Source: an uncultured Oscillospiraceae bacterium (lineage in GTDB: Bacteria; Bacillota; Clostridia; Oscillospirales; Oscillospiraceae). From it: DNA of 21,622 nt. The notes beneath the pieces were generated by a model. That model worked only from the letters and a program-made list of their open reading frames with translations. It was not told the DNA's origin and did no database searches. The stretch lies in NCBI GenBank assembly GCA_947627085.1, contig CANQUO010000007.1, forward strand, positions 1 through 21,622. The letters run 5' to 3'. Position 1 is the stretch's first letter. Every line of letters begins with the position of its first letter. Shown here one piece after another: positions 1 through 8,207 of the stretch. The position numbers and the translations under genes were made by a program.

Positions 1-54
1 AAGGCGCCGCAGGGAATACCCATTGGTATTTCCAAGGCGGCTGACGCCGCATGA
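1..54 (+). CDS. C-terminal end of an upstream protein (partial)
   Basis: Frame 1 is open from the window edge to a TGA at 52-54 and would encode the last 17 residues of a protein (ends ISKAADAA). The GC-rich codons match the neighbours, and the frame stops just before an AT-rich promoter region, as the tail of a preceding gene would. No family can be assigned from so few residues. A short inverted repeat (CGCGA 55-59 / TCGCG 69-73) follows the stop but lacks a clean T-tract, so it is at best a weak terminator. Confidence 0.35.
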   Translation, partial: KAPQGIPIGISKAADAA

Positions 55-79
55 CGCGAAAAAGACCGTCGCGAATGTC

Positions 80-108
80 TTGTTTTAATTAGATATTAGT
101 ATTATATT
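80..108 (+). promoter_or_regulatory. Sigma-A-type promoter for the LytTR operon
   Basis: TTGTTT at 80-85 and TATATT at 103-108 are separated by 17 bp, inside the only AT-rich stretch ahead of the first LytTR gene. Transcription would start near 115. It is followed by a Shine-Dalgarno GGGAGGG at 122-128 and ATG at 133. This is judged from consensus matching only. Confidence 0.55.
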
Positions 109-132
109 CCCATATTCTTTCGGGAGGGTGGT

Positions 133-837
133 ATGGACTTGATATTCACGATCCGTATGTCTGCTCCCGAGGAGGACCGGCTCGTCACCGAGGCGGTCCG
201 GCGTTGGGCCGGGCTGGTTCGTATACCGGCACAGGTACATGCCCTTTCCCCCGGCGAGGACCCTCCGGCGGATTCACGGCTCTTGCTTTGGGACCTGGAC
301 GGCGGCGGGATGCCGCCGGACGCCTTTCTTGAGGGGACTCGGAGCGGCCAGATTCTTGTGCTGTGCGCCTCCGGTACCGGCAAGGCCATCGGGAGCTACT
401 CCATGCACCCCGCCGGCTTTCTCAAAAAGCCCATACGCCTGGGCGATTTAAGGCGTGTGCTGGAAAAGACCATAGCGCTCTGGCACGACGAGCTGGAGCG
501 GGTGGACGTTCTGTGCGGCGGGTTCAAGCGAAGCGTGCCGCTCTACGACCTCATGTGGGCGGAGAGCAGTCAGCACGGCACGCTCCTCCACACCCACTGC
601 GAGAGCATCCAGACCCGCGAGACGCTGAGGGATTTCGACGCCCGCCTGCCCGAAGGGGTCTTTCTCCGGTGCCAGCGGAGCTTTATTGTGAACCTCTACC
701 ACGTGAGCGAAATGACCTCGGCCGGTGTGAAGCTTGACGACGGCAGTGATATCCCGGTGGGGCGCCGCCTTCGGGAGGACGTCCAGTCAGCCTGTCACGA
801 GCTTCTTGGGACCTGGCAGACCGTTATCTCCCTTTGA
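133..837 (+). CDS. LytTR-family regulator with degenerate receiver domain
   Basis: A 234-residue protein. Residues about 125-230 are a LytTR DNA-binding domain, seen in the typical stretch FLRCQRSFIVNL (177-188), which closely matches the FMRCHRSYLVNL stretch of the next gene. Residues 1-115 have the size and spacing of a CheY-like receiver: a possible phospho-acceptor in LLWDLDG (D54 or D56) and a conserved-lysine-like KKP at 98-100. However, the N-terminal acidic pair that normally binds magnesium is missing (FTIRMSAPEED instead of a CDD-type motif), so this looks like a pseudo-receiver, perhaps acting without phosphorylation. Start ATG 133 has a strong Shine-Dalgarno at 122-128. It heads an operon with a canonical LytTR regulator and a GHKL kinase. 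The target genes are unknown. Confidence 0.85.
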   Translation: MDLIFTIRMSAPEEDRLVTEAVRRWAGLVRIPAQVHALSPGEDPPADSRLLLWDLDGGGMPPDAFLEGTRSGQILVLCASGTGKAIGSYSMHPAGFLKKPIRLGDLRRVLEKTIALWHDELERVDVLCGGFKRSVPLYDLMWAESSQHGTLLHTHCESIQTRETLRDFDARLPEGVFLRCQRSFIVNLYHVSEMTSAGVKLDDGSDIPVGRRLREDVQSACHELLGTWQTVISL

Positions 838-882
838 CGGCCCGCGCCGCCGGAAGTTTGATAGCAGTCAGGGAGTGTGAAA

Positions 883-1611
883 ATGAATTTGAACATCGCC
901 GTATGCGACGATTTGAAGGAGGAGCGCGTGGGCCTTTCGCGTATGATAAGGGCCTATTGCCAGCAGAAGGGCATAGACGTCCGTCTGCGGCTCTACTCCT
1001 CCGGCAGGGAGCTTCTGGCCTCCACAGGCGAGTCCGGACAGCTCAATATGCTCTTCCTCGACATATATATGCCCGGCCTTTCGGGGCTGGACACCGCCCG
1101 GGAATTCAGAAAGAGCGACAAAAGCTGCGCGCTCGTCTTTGTGACCACCAGCACCGACTACGGTCTTGAGAGCTACGAGGTGGAGGCCAGCGACTACATC
1201 GTCAAGCCCGTGCGCTCCGAGGACGTGGACAGGGCGATGGACTGGTACATAAGCCACATGCCCGAGGAGATGCGCTCACTGCGGGTGTACTCCGAGGGGG
1301 AGTGGATGGACTATCCCCTGTCCTCCATCCTGTATATCGAGATTCTCGATCATCAGTGCTACATACATATGAAAAGCCGCACCGTCGTGGTGAGAAGGAG
1401 CATGAGCGATCTGGTCTCCTCCATCGACAGCCCGGACTTCATGCGGTGCCACAGAAGCTACCTTGTCAATCTAAATTACGTCCGGTCCGTGGAAAACTGC
1501 GACTTTCGCCTGACCGACGGGACCCTGGTGCCGATAAGGGCGGGGAGCCTCACCAAGATGCGGGACGGTTTCATCGACTGGACATACAAAAAAGCCTGGA
1601 GCCGCCAATGA
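883..1611 (+). CDS. AgrA/LytR-type response regulator (receiver + LytTR)
   Basis: A 242-residue two-domain response regulator. The receiver (about 1-120) has every key residue: acidic pair D9/D10 in AVCDD, phospho-acceptor D60 in LFLDIYMPG, T88 and K108 in IVKPV. The LytTR domain (about 130-235) contains FMRCHRSYLVNLNYV and binds DNA direct repeats in this family. The longest frame opens at GTG 877, but that codon sits one base after the Shine-Dalgarno GGGAG (871-875). ATG 883 lies seven bases from it and gives the normal N-terminus MNLNIAVCDD, so 883 is chosen. The stop overlaps the kinase start as ATGA (1608-1611), implying translational coupling. The likely phosphodonor is the downstream GHKL kinase. 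Confidence 0.93.
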   Translation: MNLNIAVCDDLKEERVGLSRMIRAYCQQKGIDVRLRLYSSGRELLASTGESGQLNMLFLDIYMPGLSGLDTAREFRKSDKSCALVFVTTSTDYGLESYEVEASDYIVKPVRSEDVDRAMDWYISHMPEEMRSLRVYSEGEWMDYPLSSILYIEILDHQCYIHMKSRTVVVRRSMSDLVSSIDSPDFMRCHRSYLVNLNYVRSVENCDFRLTDGTLVPIRAGSLTKMRDGFIDWTYKKAWSRQ

Positions 1612-2312
1612 AAGCCTGTCTCATACTCCTGAGCGCCGCCGCGGCGCTCCTGGCGCTGACCACCGCCAGGCTCTGCGCGCTCCTTGCCAGAGCCCGAAAC
1701 GAGAATGCGCGCCTCAGAGAGATCGTAACGCTAAGCAGTAAATATAAGCTGGGGGACTTGGAGGAGCTCCGCCGGCTCCGGCACGATATGCGCCACTACG
1801 CCATAACGGCCGGCGCCATGGCCGCCCCCGCGCCCACCGACGTCCCCGGCGGGTCGGCCATACGCTCCCTGGTGGAGTACTACCGGGACCGGGCCTCGGC
1901 CCTGGGCGTCAGCGCGGACCTCATGCTGGACCTTGACGGCTGCGGCGACGAGCTGGTGCCCGATCTGTGCCTCGTTATCAGCAACCTTCTGGAAAACGCC
2001 GTGGAGGCGCTTCAGGGGCAGGAGCACGGTTGGCTCCGGGCCAGGAGCTGTTACACCGAAGGCTACGTCACGCTGGTGATAGGCAACTCCTGCGCCGTCC
2101 AGCCCAAGCGGCGCCACGGGACGTTCCCGTCCAGCAAATCCCGGGGCCGCACCGGCATCGGACTTGCGACGGTGTACGAGGTCGCCCGCCACTACGGCGG
2201 GAGGGCCGTTTTCAACGCCGACGGGAAGCAGTTCATGGCCTCCGTTTTCCTCGCCCGCCCCGCCGCCCGCTCGGACCGAACCGCCCCGCGCGAATATACA
2301 AATCAAATATAA
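1608..2312 (+). CDS. GHKL-type sensor histidine kinase, minimal (AgrC-like catalytic part)
   Basis: A 234-residue kinase starting at an ATG that overlaps the preceding stop. One membrane segment (about 3-26) and a short coiled coil (27-55) lead directly to the H-box RRLRHDMRHY with phospho-accepting H59. The ATP-binding region shows the N-box LVISNLLENAVEAL (N126, N130) and the glycine motif GRTGIGLATV (180-189), as in AgrC/CitA-like GHKL kinases. AgrC proteins normally carry five to seven membrane segments that sense a peptide; here that module is absent, so the signal must come from the single helix, the coiled coil or a partner. No AgrB/AgrD-like peptide gene is seen nearby. Earlier in-frame ATGs lie within the response-regulator gene and were rejected. 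Confidence 0.88.
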   Translation: MKACLILLSAAAALLALTTARLCALLARARNENARLREIVTLSSKYKLGDLEELRRLRHDMRHYAITAGAMAAPAPTDVPGGSAIRSLVEYYRDRASALGVSADLMLDLDGCGDELVPDLCLVISNLLENAVEALQGQEHGWLRARSCYTEGYVTLVIGNSCAVQPKRRHGTFPSSKSRGRTGIGLATVYEVARHYGGRAVFNADGKQFMASVFLARPAARSDRTAPREYTNQI

Positions 2313-2326
2313 TGAATATATCAACA

Positions 2327-2370
2327 AATGTTGGGGTAACCGGCCTGCATGGCGTGGCTACCCCAACATT
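2327..2370. terminator. Bidirectional terminator between converging operons
   Basis: A perfect 12-bp inverted repeat (AATGTTGGGGTA 2327-2338 and its complement 2359-2370) encloses a 20-nt loop that can itself form a small GCC/GGC stem. T-rich sequence follows on the + side (TTTATTATATTT) and A/T-rich sequence on the other. It lies between the end of the LytTR/kinase operon (+) and the end of the ABC permease gene (-), where a shared terminator is expected. Confidence 0.75.
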
Positions 2371-2412
2371 TATTATATTTATCGCCGATATCGCCGGAGC
2401 TCCCGGTTCCGG

Positions 2413-4824
2413 TCATAGCTCCGCCGCGCGCCCCTCCGGTGAGCTTTTCCCCGGGGCAGGCGGGCGGCGTCTCGGGGCGAAGAGCCGGAGGGCGGCGAGG
2501 GCCGCCAATGATATGAGCGCCGCGACCCACGGCAGGACAGCAAAGAGGGCCCCGTTCGCGGCTGTCAGGAGCGGCATGGCCTCCACGGGCAGGAGTATCG
2601 CCAGGGGGCGGAACACCCTTATGCCCACGTAGGCGTAGAGGAGTGAGGGGAGCAGCATCACGCCGCAGGAGGCGATGTAGGCCACCTCAAGGCGCCTTGC
2701 GAAATTTGAAATGAACAGCACGATCACCCCGCCGCAGAAGAGCGCCAGCCAGCGGCAGGCGTACAGCATCGCCAGCCAGCCGGCGACGGAGCAGTTAAAG
2801 GGGAACTCCGACAGCATGGAAATATTTTTCGCCGTGGCGCAGAAGGCCGGGACGGTGAATTTGGTGAGCAGGGTGTAGACCTCCAGGCCGTAGACCACCG
2901 CCCAGACGACGGTAGTCATGACCGCCGCCAGCAGGAGCTTGCGGAGCACCAGCGCGCCCCGGCCACGGGCCGTGGATTTTAGAAGGTACGTCACGCCGGA
3001 CTGGCGCTCGTAGGCCATGCTCCCGGCGAGGAGCAGCGTCAGCGCCAGCACCGCCACCAGCGCGGCCTCCCGCTGAGCATACTCGGCCTGCTCCCCGTAG
3101 ACGCTCTCGAAGGGCGTCTCGTCAATGAGCCAGGGGGCGAAGCCCTCAGCCGCGCCCTTGTCCCGAAGCTCTTCGGCGCGGGCGCGGACCTTTTTAAGGC
3201 CCTCGCTCTTTATCTGCGCCGAGGCGGCCTCGCGGTTATACCTGTCCAGCTCCGGGTACTCGATGAGGCCGGCGTCGAAGGCGGCCCGGGCGTCCTCGTA
3301 GGCTGTTTCGGCCGCGTCAAGCTCCTTCTGCTCCGCGTCCATCCGGGCGAAGGCGCCGTCGGTGATGGGTCCGGCAAACTCCGCGGTGTACTGCTTCGCC
3401 ATCTGCTCGGTCGCGGAGGCGACGGGTATGCTCACCGTGTAGGAAAGGCCGAAGGCCACATATACCAGCAGGGCGGCAATCACCGCGCCCTTTTGAATCC
3501 ACAGGGTCTTGTGAAGCTCCATCCCGAAAAGGCGTAGATGCCGCAGTCCCCTGTCCGTGACGCCGTTTAGCTTATACGCCACCCGCCCCAGAAGGTCCCG
3601 CCCCGCCGCCGGCTTTTTGCGGCAGTGGACGAAGAGGCACACCCCCGTCAGCAGGAGGCACAGCGGGACGAGGGCGAGCTGTGAGATGCTCCGTATCCCC
3701 AGCGGATAGGAGAAGACGTCGATGTTCAGGTAGTTGGTGTAGATGTCCGAGAGGCTGATATAAGTAAACAGGTTGAAATATTTGAGTATGTTGAAGGCGC
3801 TCTGCACCGGCAAAAAGGTGTAAAGGCTGTACTCCACGGCCAGCACTCCCGCCGCCACGATGATGGTGTATTTCACGTTGTTTATGGCCGTCAGCATGAG
3901 CCAGAGAAGGAGGCCCACCAAAAAGGCGGAGGCGATACGCAAAAGGAAGTAGCGCGCGAGGAACCCGCCCACCGTCGTGAGCATCGTGAGCTTACCCAGC
4001 GTCTCCACGGACTGGACAGCGCGGCCTAAATCCTCAGCGCCGCCGTAGATATAAAAGCCCAGTACAAGGTCCGTGCCGTAAAGCAGGATAACGCCGGCGA
4101 CCGACGCGCCCAGCAATATCGCCGCCCGCCGCGCGGCCAGACGCAGACGCCCCCGGGGCGCGGCGTGGACAACGCTCCACAGTCCCGCCTTGCGCTCCTC
4201 CAGAAAGGAAAGTCCGATCAGAAGAAGCATGAGCGCCAAGAAGTAATCCGTGAGGGGGAAGGTCATAAAGGCTTCCACCGCCCCGTCCGCGCCGATAGAC
4301 AGCTCCACGCCCCGGAGCTTTTCAAATTCGTCGGCTGTTTTGAGGATGTTCCGGCCCGAAAAGCTGTTTGGGTCGTTGAAAAGGGAGAATGTCAGGAGAT
4401 TTTCCTTGTTCTTCTGGATATTTTCAAGCCAATCCCCGTAGCCGGTGAGGTAATCGGTCTTAGATAAGATATTGTTCACGGCGACGAAATCCAGCTTGTC
4501 GTTTTCGTTGTCCCCGGTGAGCCTCTCCGAGATCATCGTTTTCTCGTCATTTAAAAACGCCACGGCGTCGGCAAGGGGCATGCCCCGCACCAGGTCGAGC
4601 CACTCGGAATACCGCTGACGCGCCGCCCACGCGTCCACCGGCTCCCGCGTCACCGTGAATGAGCCGTCGAAGGACACGATTCCGCCGGCGCTCGGCAGTT
4701 CCAGATCGAGCCCGTAGTCCTTTTCCCTCTGTTCCCGGGCGAAGAGCAGGCCGTTGAGGAGCAGTATCGCCATGAGGCCCAGCGCCAGCCGCCGGCGGGA
4801 TAATATTCGTCCCAGTTCTCTCAT
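2413..4824 (-). CDS. ABC-2 type permease, internally duplicated (fused two-half)
   Basis: An 803-residue membrane protein translated three bases after the ATPase stop, with Shine-Dalgarno GGGGGAG within the ATPase 3' end. The architecture repeats twice: one N-terminal helix (about 12-28 and 446-465), a large extracytoplasmic domain (about 30-190; about 466-585, helical and Glu/Ala/Lys-rich), then a group of membrane helices. Right after the second helix of each half come matching loops, FLEERKAGLWSVVHAAPRGR (207-226) and YERQSGVTYLLKSTARGR (605-622), a typical ABC-2 cytoplasmic loop. One chain would therefore supply the whole transmembrane pore for the adjacent ATPase. The substrate is unknown; antimicrobial-peptide or lipid export is common for this type. 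It is the last gene of the lipoprotein/ABC operon, followed by a terminator at 2327-2370. Confidence 0.85.
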   Translation of the reverse strand: MRELGRILSRRRLALGLMAILLLNGLLFAREQREKDYGLDLELPSAGGIVSFDGSFTVTREPVDAWAARQRYSEWLDLVRGMPLADAVAFLNDEKTMISERLTGDNENDKLDFVAVNNILSKTDYLTGYGDWLENIQKNKENLLTFSLFNDPNSFSGRNILKTADEFEKLRGVELSIGADGAVEAFMTFPLTDYFLALMLLLIGLSFLEERKAGLWSVVHAAPRGRLRLAARRAAILLGASVAGVILLYGTDLVLGFYIYGGAEDLGRAVQSVETLGKLTMLTTVGGFLARYFLLRIASAFLVGLLLWLMLTAINNVKYTIIVAAGVLAVEYSLYTFLPVQSAFNILKYFNLFTYISLSDIYTNYLNIDVFSYPLGIRSISQLALVPLCLLLTGVCLFVHCRKKPAAGRDLLGRVAYKLNGVTDRGLRHLRLFGMELHKTLWIQKGAVIAALLVYVAFGLSYTVSIPVASATEQMAKQYTAEFAGPITDGAFARMDAEQKELDAAETAYEDARAAFDAGLIEYPELDRYNREAASAQIKSEGLKKVRARAEELRDKGAAEGFAPWLIDETPFESVYGEQAEYAQREAALVAVLALTLLLAGSMAYERQSGVTYLLKSTARGRGALVLRKLLLAAVMTTVVWAVVYGLEVYTLLTKFTVPAFCATAKNISMLSEFPFNCSVAGWLAMLYACRWLALFCGGVIVLFISNFARRLEVAYIASCGVMLLPSLLYAYVGIRVFRPLAILLPVEAMPLLTAANGALFAVLPWVAALISLAALAALRLFAPRRRPPAPGKSSPEGRAAEL

Positions 4825-4827
4825 GGC

Positions 4828-5571
4828 TCACTCCCCCAGATAGTAGAGGTACACGTCCTCCAGGCTGAAATGTCCCGGCACCACGCTCTCCCGGACCTCC
4901 TGGGCCACGTGCTCGATGAGCTTGTCCGGTCTGTCCAGGCCCACCACGCGCCCGCGCTTCATCATGAGTATCTCGTCGGATATGGACTCGATGTCGCTGA
5001 CGATGTGGGTGGCGAGCAGTATTATCCGCTCCCGGGAGAGGTCGGCGATGAAGTTGCGTATACGTATGCGCTCCTTTGGGTCGAGCCCCGCCGTGGGCTC
5101 GTCGAGGATGACCACCTTGGGGTCCCCCAAAAGGGCCTGGGCCAAGAGTACCCGCTGCTTCATGCCGCCGGAGTAGCCGCCCAGCTTCTTGTGGCGCACA
5201 TCGGTGAGGTTGGTGATCTCCAGGAGCTTATCTATCTCCTCCTTCGCCCGCTTTTTGGGGATGGCTTTCAAATCGGCCATATAATAGAGGAACGTCTGGG
5301 CCGTCATGTGCTCGTAGTAGCCCTGCTGTTGGGGCATGTAGCCCAGGACCCGCCGGAAGTCCCGTCCCAGCTTCAAAATGTCCGTCCCGTCAAAGAGAAT
5401 TTGCCCCTCCGTCCGGGGGATGTTGTCGGTCAGAAGGTTCATCATGGTGGACTTCCCCGCGCCGTTGGCCCCCAGGATGCCGTAGATACCCTCGGTGAAG
5501 GTGATATTCACATGGTCAAGGGCGGTAAAATTGCCATATTTTTTCGTAAGGCCGATAAGTTCAAGCTTCAT
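4828..5571 (-). CDS. ABC transporter ATP-binding protein
   Basis: A 247-residue nucleotide-binding subunit with every core motif: Walker A GANGAGKS (34-41), Q-loop around Q81-Q83, signature YSGGMKQR (133-140), Walker B VVILDEP (153-159), D-loop AGLD (161-164) and switch histidine H189. The short form with a single domain is typical of ABC-2 drug, peptide or lipid exporters. The start has Shine-Dalgarno GGTGGAG a few bases upstream. It lies 9 bp after the third lipoprotein gene and 3 bp before the permease, so the three lipoproteins, ATPase and permease are probably one transcript. It powers the duplicated permease encoded next to it. Confidence 0.95.
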   Translation of the reverse strand: MKLELIGLTKKYGNFTALDHVNITFTEGIYGILGANGAGKSTMMNLLTDNIPRTEGQILFDGTDILKLGRDFRRVLGYMPQQQGYYEHMTAQTFLYYMADLKAIPKKRAKEEIDKLLEITNLTDVRHKKLGGYSGGMKQRVLLAQALLGDPKVVILDEPTAGLDPKERIRIRNFIADLSRERIILLATHIVSDIESISDEILMMKRGRVVGLDRPDKLIEHVAQEVRESVVPGHFSLEDVYLYYLGE

Positions 5572-5580
5572 ATCTCCACC

Positions 5581-6897
5581 TCAGCTGTAATATTCCGTCA
5601 AAAACGTGAGCTCGCCCGTCTCCATGTCCAGAAGGTACAGCATGTCGTGGACGTTCTTGCTCATGGATGAAAAGCTCACGCCGCCCATATCGCCGCTCTC
5701 CCCCTCCGACATGGTCCCCGCGTCGGCCACGAAGCCGATGAGGCTGCCGGAGTTAAAGAGTAGCTTTATCCCCGAGACCGCCGCCTTGTCGGCGATGCCC
5801 CGAAGGGACAGCTCCTTTACAAAGGTACCATCCAGCTTGTAGACATATAGGGCGTTATCGCCGGTGTACGTGCCGCCGCTCGTCTCGGGATCGTCATTCA
5901 AAAGGAGCATATAGTCGTCGGAAAAGACGGCCTTACCGTACATCGTCTTGTCCGTGGTGTCCGCCAGCTTCTCATATTTGCCGCTCTCCAAATCATACCG
6001 CCACATGCCGTTGCCGGAGAGAAAGAAGTAAACCGTGCCGTCCATGACGTACCACTGGTCCACCATGCCGTATCGCTCATACCCCCAGTGGCCCACCTCG
6101 TCGGCGGTGGGGACTACCCAAATCTTCTCTGTCTCGTTCTCCTCCGGGTCGTAGGAGAACATGGTATCCCGGTACGTCCCATCTTCCTGCTCCGCGTTCA
6201 CCATGAAGTACATATGGTCCCCGTCGCCCCAGAGCGTATAGCGCGGCTCGTTGCCCGTCATCTGCACAAGCCCGCCGCTGTTCCCCTGGACCGGAATCCC
6301 CGGGTCGTAGACGATCTCCGCCTTACTTATGTCCGCCCCAAGGGGAGAGGCGTAGAGGATGTAGTTATATATGAAATACACATACCCCCGGTGGTAAATG
6401 GGGTCGCTACGGGTTATGGACCTGTCGCCGTCGGGCTCAAATTCCAGGTCCTGCACCCGCTTGAGGCCCGTGGCGTCAAGGTTCACGGAGAACACACGCC
6501 GCCCTTTATTTACGTCCCGGCCGTTCACCATCTGGTAGTCGTCTTTTATGAAGTATATCTTGTCCTCCATGGCCCAAAGGTTATTGGGGCCGATCCTGGC
6601 GTTGCAGTCGGCGGTCGTGTGGTCGCAGTCCGGCTTTGCGCACACCACGGTGACCTGTTTCTTCTCCTTGTCCAGGTAGTAAAGAAGCTTACTCCTCTCA
6701 AAGTAAAACCCGGTGTCCGTCTCGGCGATGTAGGATATGCCGTTGAGCTCCTTTTCCAGCTGGTGCATGTTCTTCTGGAAATCCCCGCTCCCGCCCTGAG
6801 ACGCGGGGATATCCAGCCCTCCCCCGCCGCAGGCGGCGAGAGAGAGGGCCATCAGCGCCGCGAGTAAGGCGGCAAGGGGTCTTTTTATGGGTTTCAT
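5581..6897 (-). CDS. Beta-propeller-like lipoprotein, paralogue 3
   Basis: A 438-residue secreted lipoprotein: basic n-region, hydrophobic helix and lipobox LAAC with lipidated C23. The mature part is rich in short aromatic beta-strand repeats (YFMVN, VYFFLSG, LLLNDD), as in the DUF5050-type, LRP1-like beta-propeller lipoproteins of Clostridia. A conserved cluster CAKPDCDH followed by a fourth cysteine (pattern C-x4-C-x-H-x4/5-C) is shared with both neighbours. The blocks DFQKNMHQ and FSDDYMLLLNDD also occur in the paralogues. It sits 4 bp after paralogue 2 and 9 bp before the ABC ATPase. Role unknown; a substrate-sensing or docking partner of the exporter, on the outer face of the membrane, is a reasonable inference. 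Confidence 0.85.
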   Translation of the reverse strand: MKPIKRPLAALLAALMALSLAACGGGGLDIPASQGGSGDFQKNMHQLEKELNGISYIAETDTGFYFERSKLLYYLDKEKKQVTVVCAKPDCDHTTADCNARIGPNNLWAMEDKIYFIKDDYQMVNGRDVNKGRRVFSVNLDATGLKRVQDLEFEPDGDRSITRSDPIYHRGYVYFIYNYILYASPLGADISKAEIVYDPGIPVQGNSGGLVQMTGNEPRYTLWGDGDHMYFMVNAEQEDGTYRDTMFSYDPEENETEKIWVVPTADEVGHWGYERYGMVDQWYVMDGTVYFFLSGNGMWRYDLESGKYEKLADTTDKTMYGKAVFSDDYMLLLNDDPETSGGTYTGDNALYVYKLDGTFVKELSLRGIADKAAVSGIKLLFNSGSLIGFVADAGTMSEGESGDMGGVSFSSMSKNVHDMLYLLDMETGELTFLTEYYS

Positions 6898-6901
6898 TTC
6901 G

Positions 6902-8194
6902 TTATTGTCCTTTCCTCAGATTATATATCACTTCTACTTCGCCGGTCTCAATATCGGCGTGGCAGAGGTTGACGTCGCCCTGTTTGGTGGTGGCGCTGAC
7001 CATACCTGAACCTCCGGTGGGGGTCCGGCCGGTGGTAAGGAAGAAGATGTCGTTCCCCGCACAGCATAGCAGGTGCATTTCGGCCATTGCATTGGGATCG
7101 TCATAGAGATTCTTGAGGGAAATTTCTTTGACGAGACTCCCGTCCAGCCCGTAGACGAAGATAGTGTCCCCATAGGAGCGGAACATGCCGCCGGGCACCG
7201 GCGTCGGGTCCCCGTAAAATGCTATGGGGTAGTCGTTCAAGAGGCACATATAGTCGTCCGAGAATATGGCGCTGCCGTACTGCGTCTGCTCGTGGGTGTC
7301 GGCAAGCTTCTCGGTCTTGCCGCTTGAAAGCCCCGTCCGCCACATATCCCCGCCGGAGAGGTAGAAATATATGTAACCGTTCGTGATGTACCACTGAGAT
7401 ACGGAGACGCCGGTTTCCTCCCACTCGCCCACCTGGTCCTTACCGGGAGTGGCCCATATCTGCTTGACGCTCATATCAGTCAAATCACACTGAAACAAAA
7501 CGTCCTTGTATGTCCCGTCCTCAATCTGGACGTTGTCCATGAAGTAGAGCGAATCCCCGTCGGCCCAGAGCGTGTAATGTATCCCATTGGGGTCAATATC
7601 GATCTGTCCGCCGTTGGACTGTGCCGAGCCGGCATTCTCCGGGCTCCAAATCTCCTCCGCCGATTCCTTCTCTCCTCCGAGTGCCACGCGATAGAGAATA
7701 TCATCGCTGACATAGTAGATATACCCTCGATGGTAGATGGCCTGGTCATAGGAGGACTGAGCGGCGGAGGTCTCCCGAAATTTCAGTTCCTGGACCGTTT
7801 CTCGTTCCGTGGCGTCATATTTCACGGACTGGACCTGCTTGGGGTTGTTACTATATCCAACGTAATATATCCTCTCGCCCCCGGTCAAGAGGTAGTCTGC
7901 GTGGATGCGGGAGTTACATACGTTGTCATCCGTGTGATCGCAGTCGGGTTTTGCACAGACTCTGGTGACCGTCATTGTCTCCTTTTCAATGTAATAAAGA
8001 GAGCTGTATGAGAAATACCAGCCCATATCTGTCTCTACAAAGCTCATCTCATCTGTCTGATGCAGATTTTTCTGAAAATCCTCACTCCCGGCCTGGTCTG
8101 TGAGGATATCAGCCTTTCCACCGTCCTTTTGGCAGGCGTCAAGGGAGGGGGTGAGGAGGAGGGATAAAATCGCGGCGATAAGTCGTTTGCTCAC
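6902..8194 (-). CDS. Beta-propeller-like lipoprotein, paralogue 2
   Basis: A 430-residue lipoprotein. The longest frame begins at GTG 8203, but that GTG is part of the Shine-Dalgarno AAGGGGGTG (8209-8201). GTG 8194 lies 8 nt after the GGGGG core and gives the N-terminus MSKRLIAAIL, so it is preferred. The signal peptide ends in SLDAC (C21), a slightly unusual lipobox with Asp at -2. It carries the shared cysteine/histidine motif CAKPDCDH followed by C, and blocks ADGDSLYFMD, FYLSGGDMWR and FSDDYMCLLND that match paralogues 1 and 3. It appears somewhat less GC-rich than its neighbours, judged by eye. It lies 13 bp after paralogue 1; function unknown. Confidence 0.83.
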   Translation of the reverse strand: MSKRLIAAILSLLLTPSLDACQKDGGKADILTDQAGSEDFQKNLHQTDEMSFVETDMGWYFSYSSLYYIEKETMTVTRVCAKPDCDHTDDNVCNSRIHADYLLTGGERIYYVGYSNNPKQVQSVKYDATERETVQELKFRETSAAQSSYDQAIYHRGYIYYVSDDILYRVALGGEKESAEEIWSPENAGSAQSNGGQIDIDPNGIHYTLWADGDSLYFMDNVQIEDGTYKDVLFQCDLTDMSVKQIWATPGKDQVGEWEETGVSVSQWYITNGYIYFYLSGGDMWRTGLSSGKTEKLADTHEQTQYGSAIFSDDYMCLLNDYPIAFYGDPTPVPGGMFRSYGDTIFVYGLDGSLVKEISLKNLYDDPNAMAEMHLLCCAGNDIFFLTTGRTPTGGSGMVSATTKQGDVNLCHADIETGEVEVIYNLRKGQ

Positions 8195-8207
8195 AGTGTC
8201 CACCCCC

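Noticed and set aside
2313..2412. A small AgrD-like peptide gene after the GHKL kinase
   Set aside because: The gap holds only the bidirectional terminator and no short frame with a ribosome binding site.
4870..5670. A 266-residue + strand open frame over the ABC ATPase gene
   Set aside because: The - strand frame has all ABC ATPase motifs; the + strand product is Val/His/Leu-rich noise from its complement.
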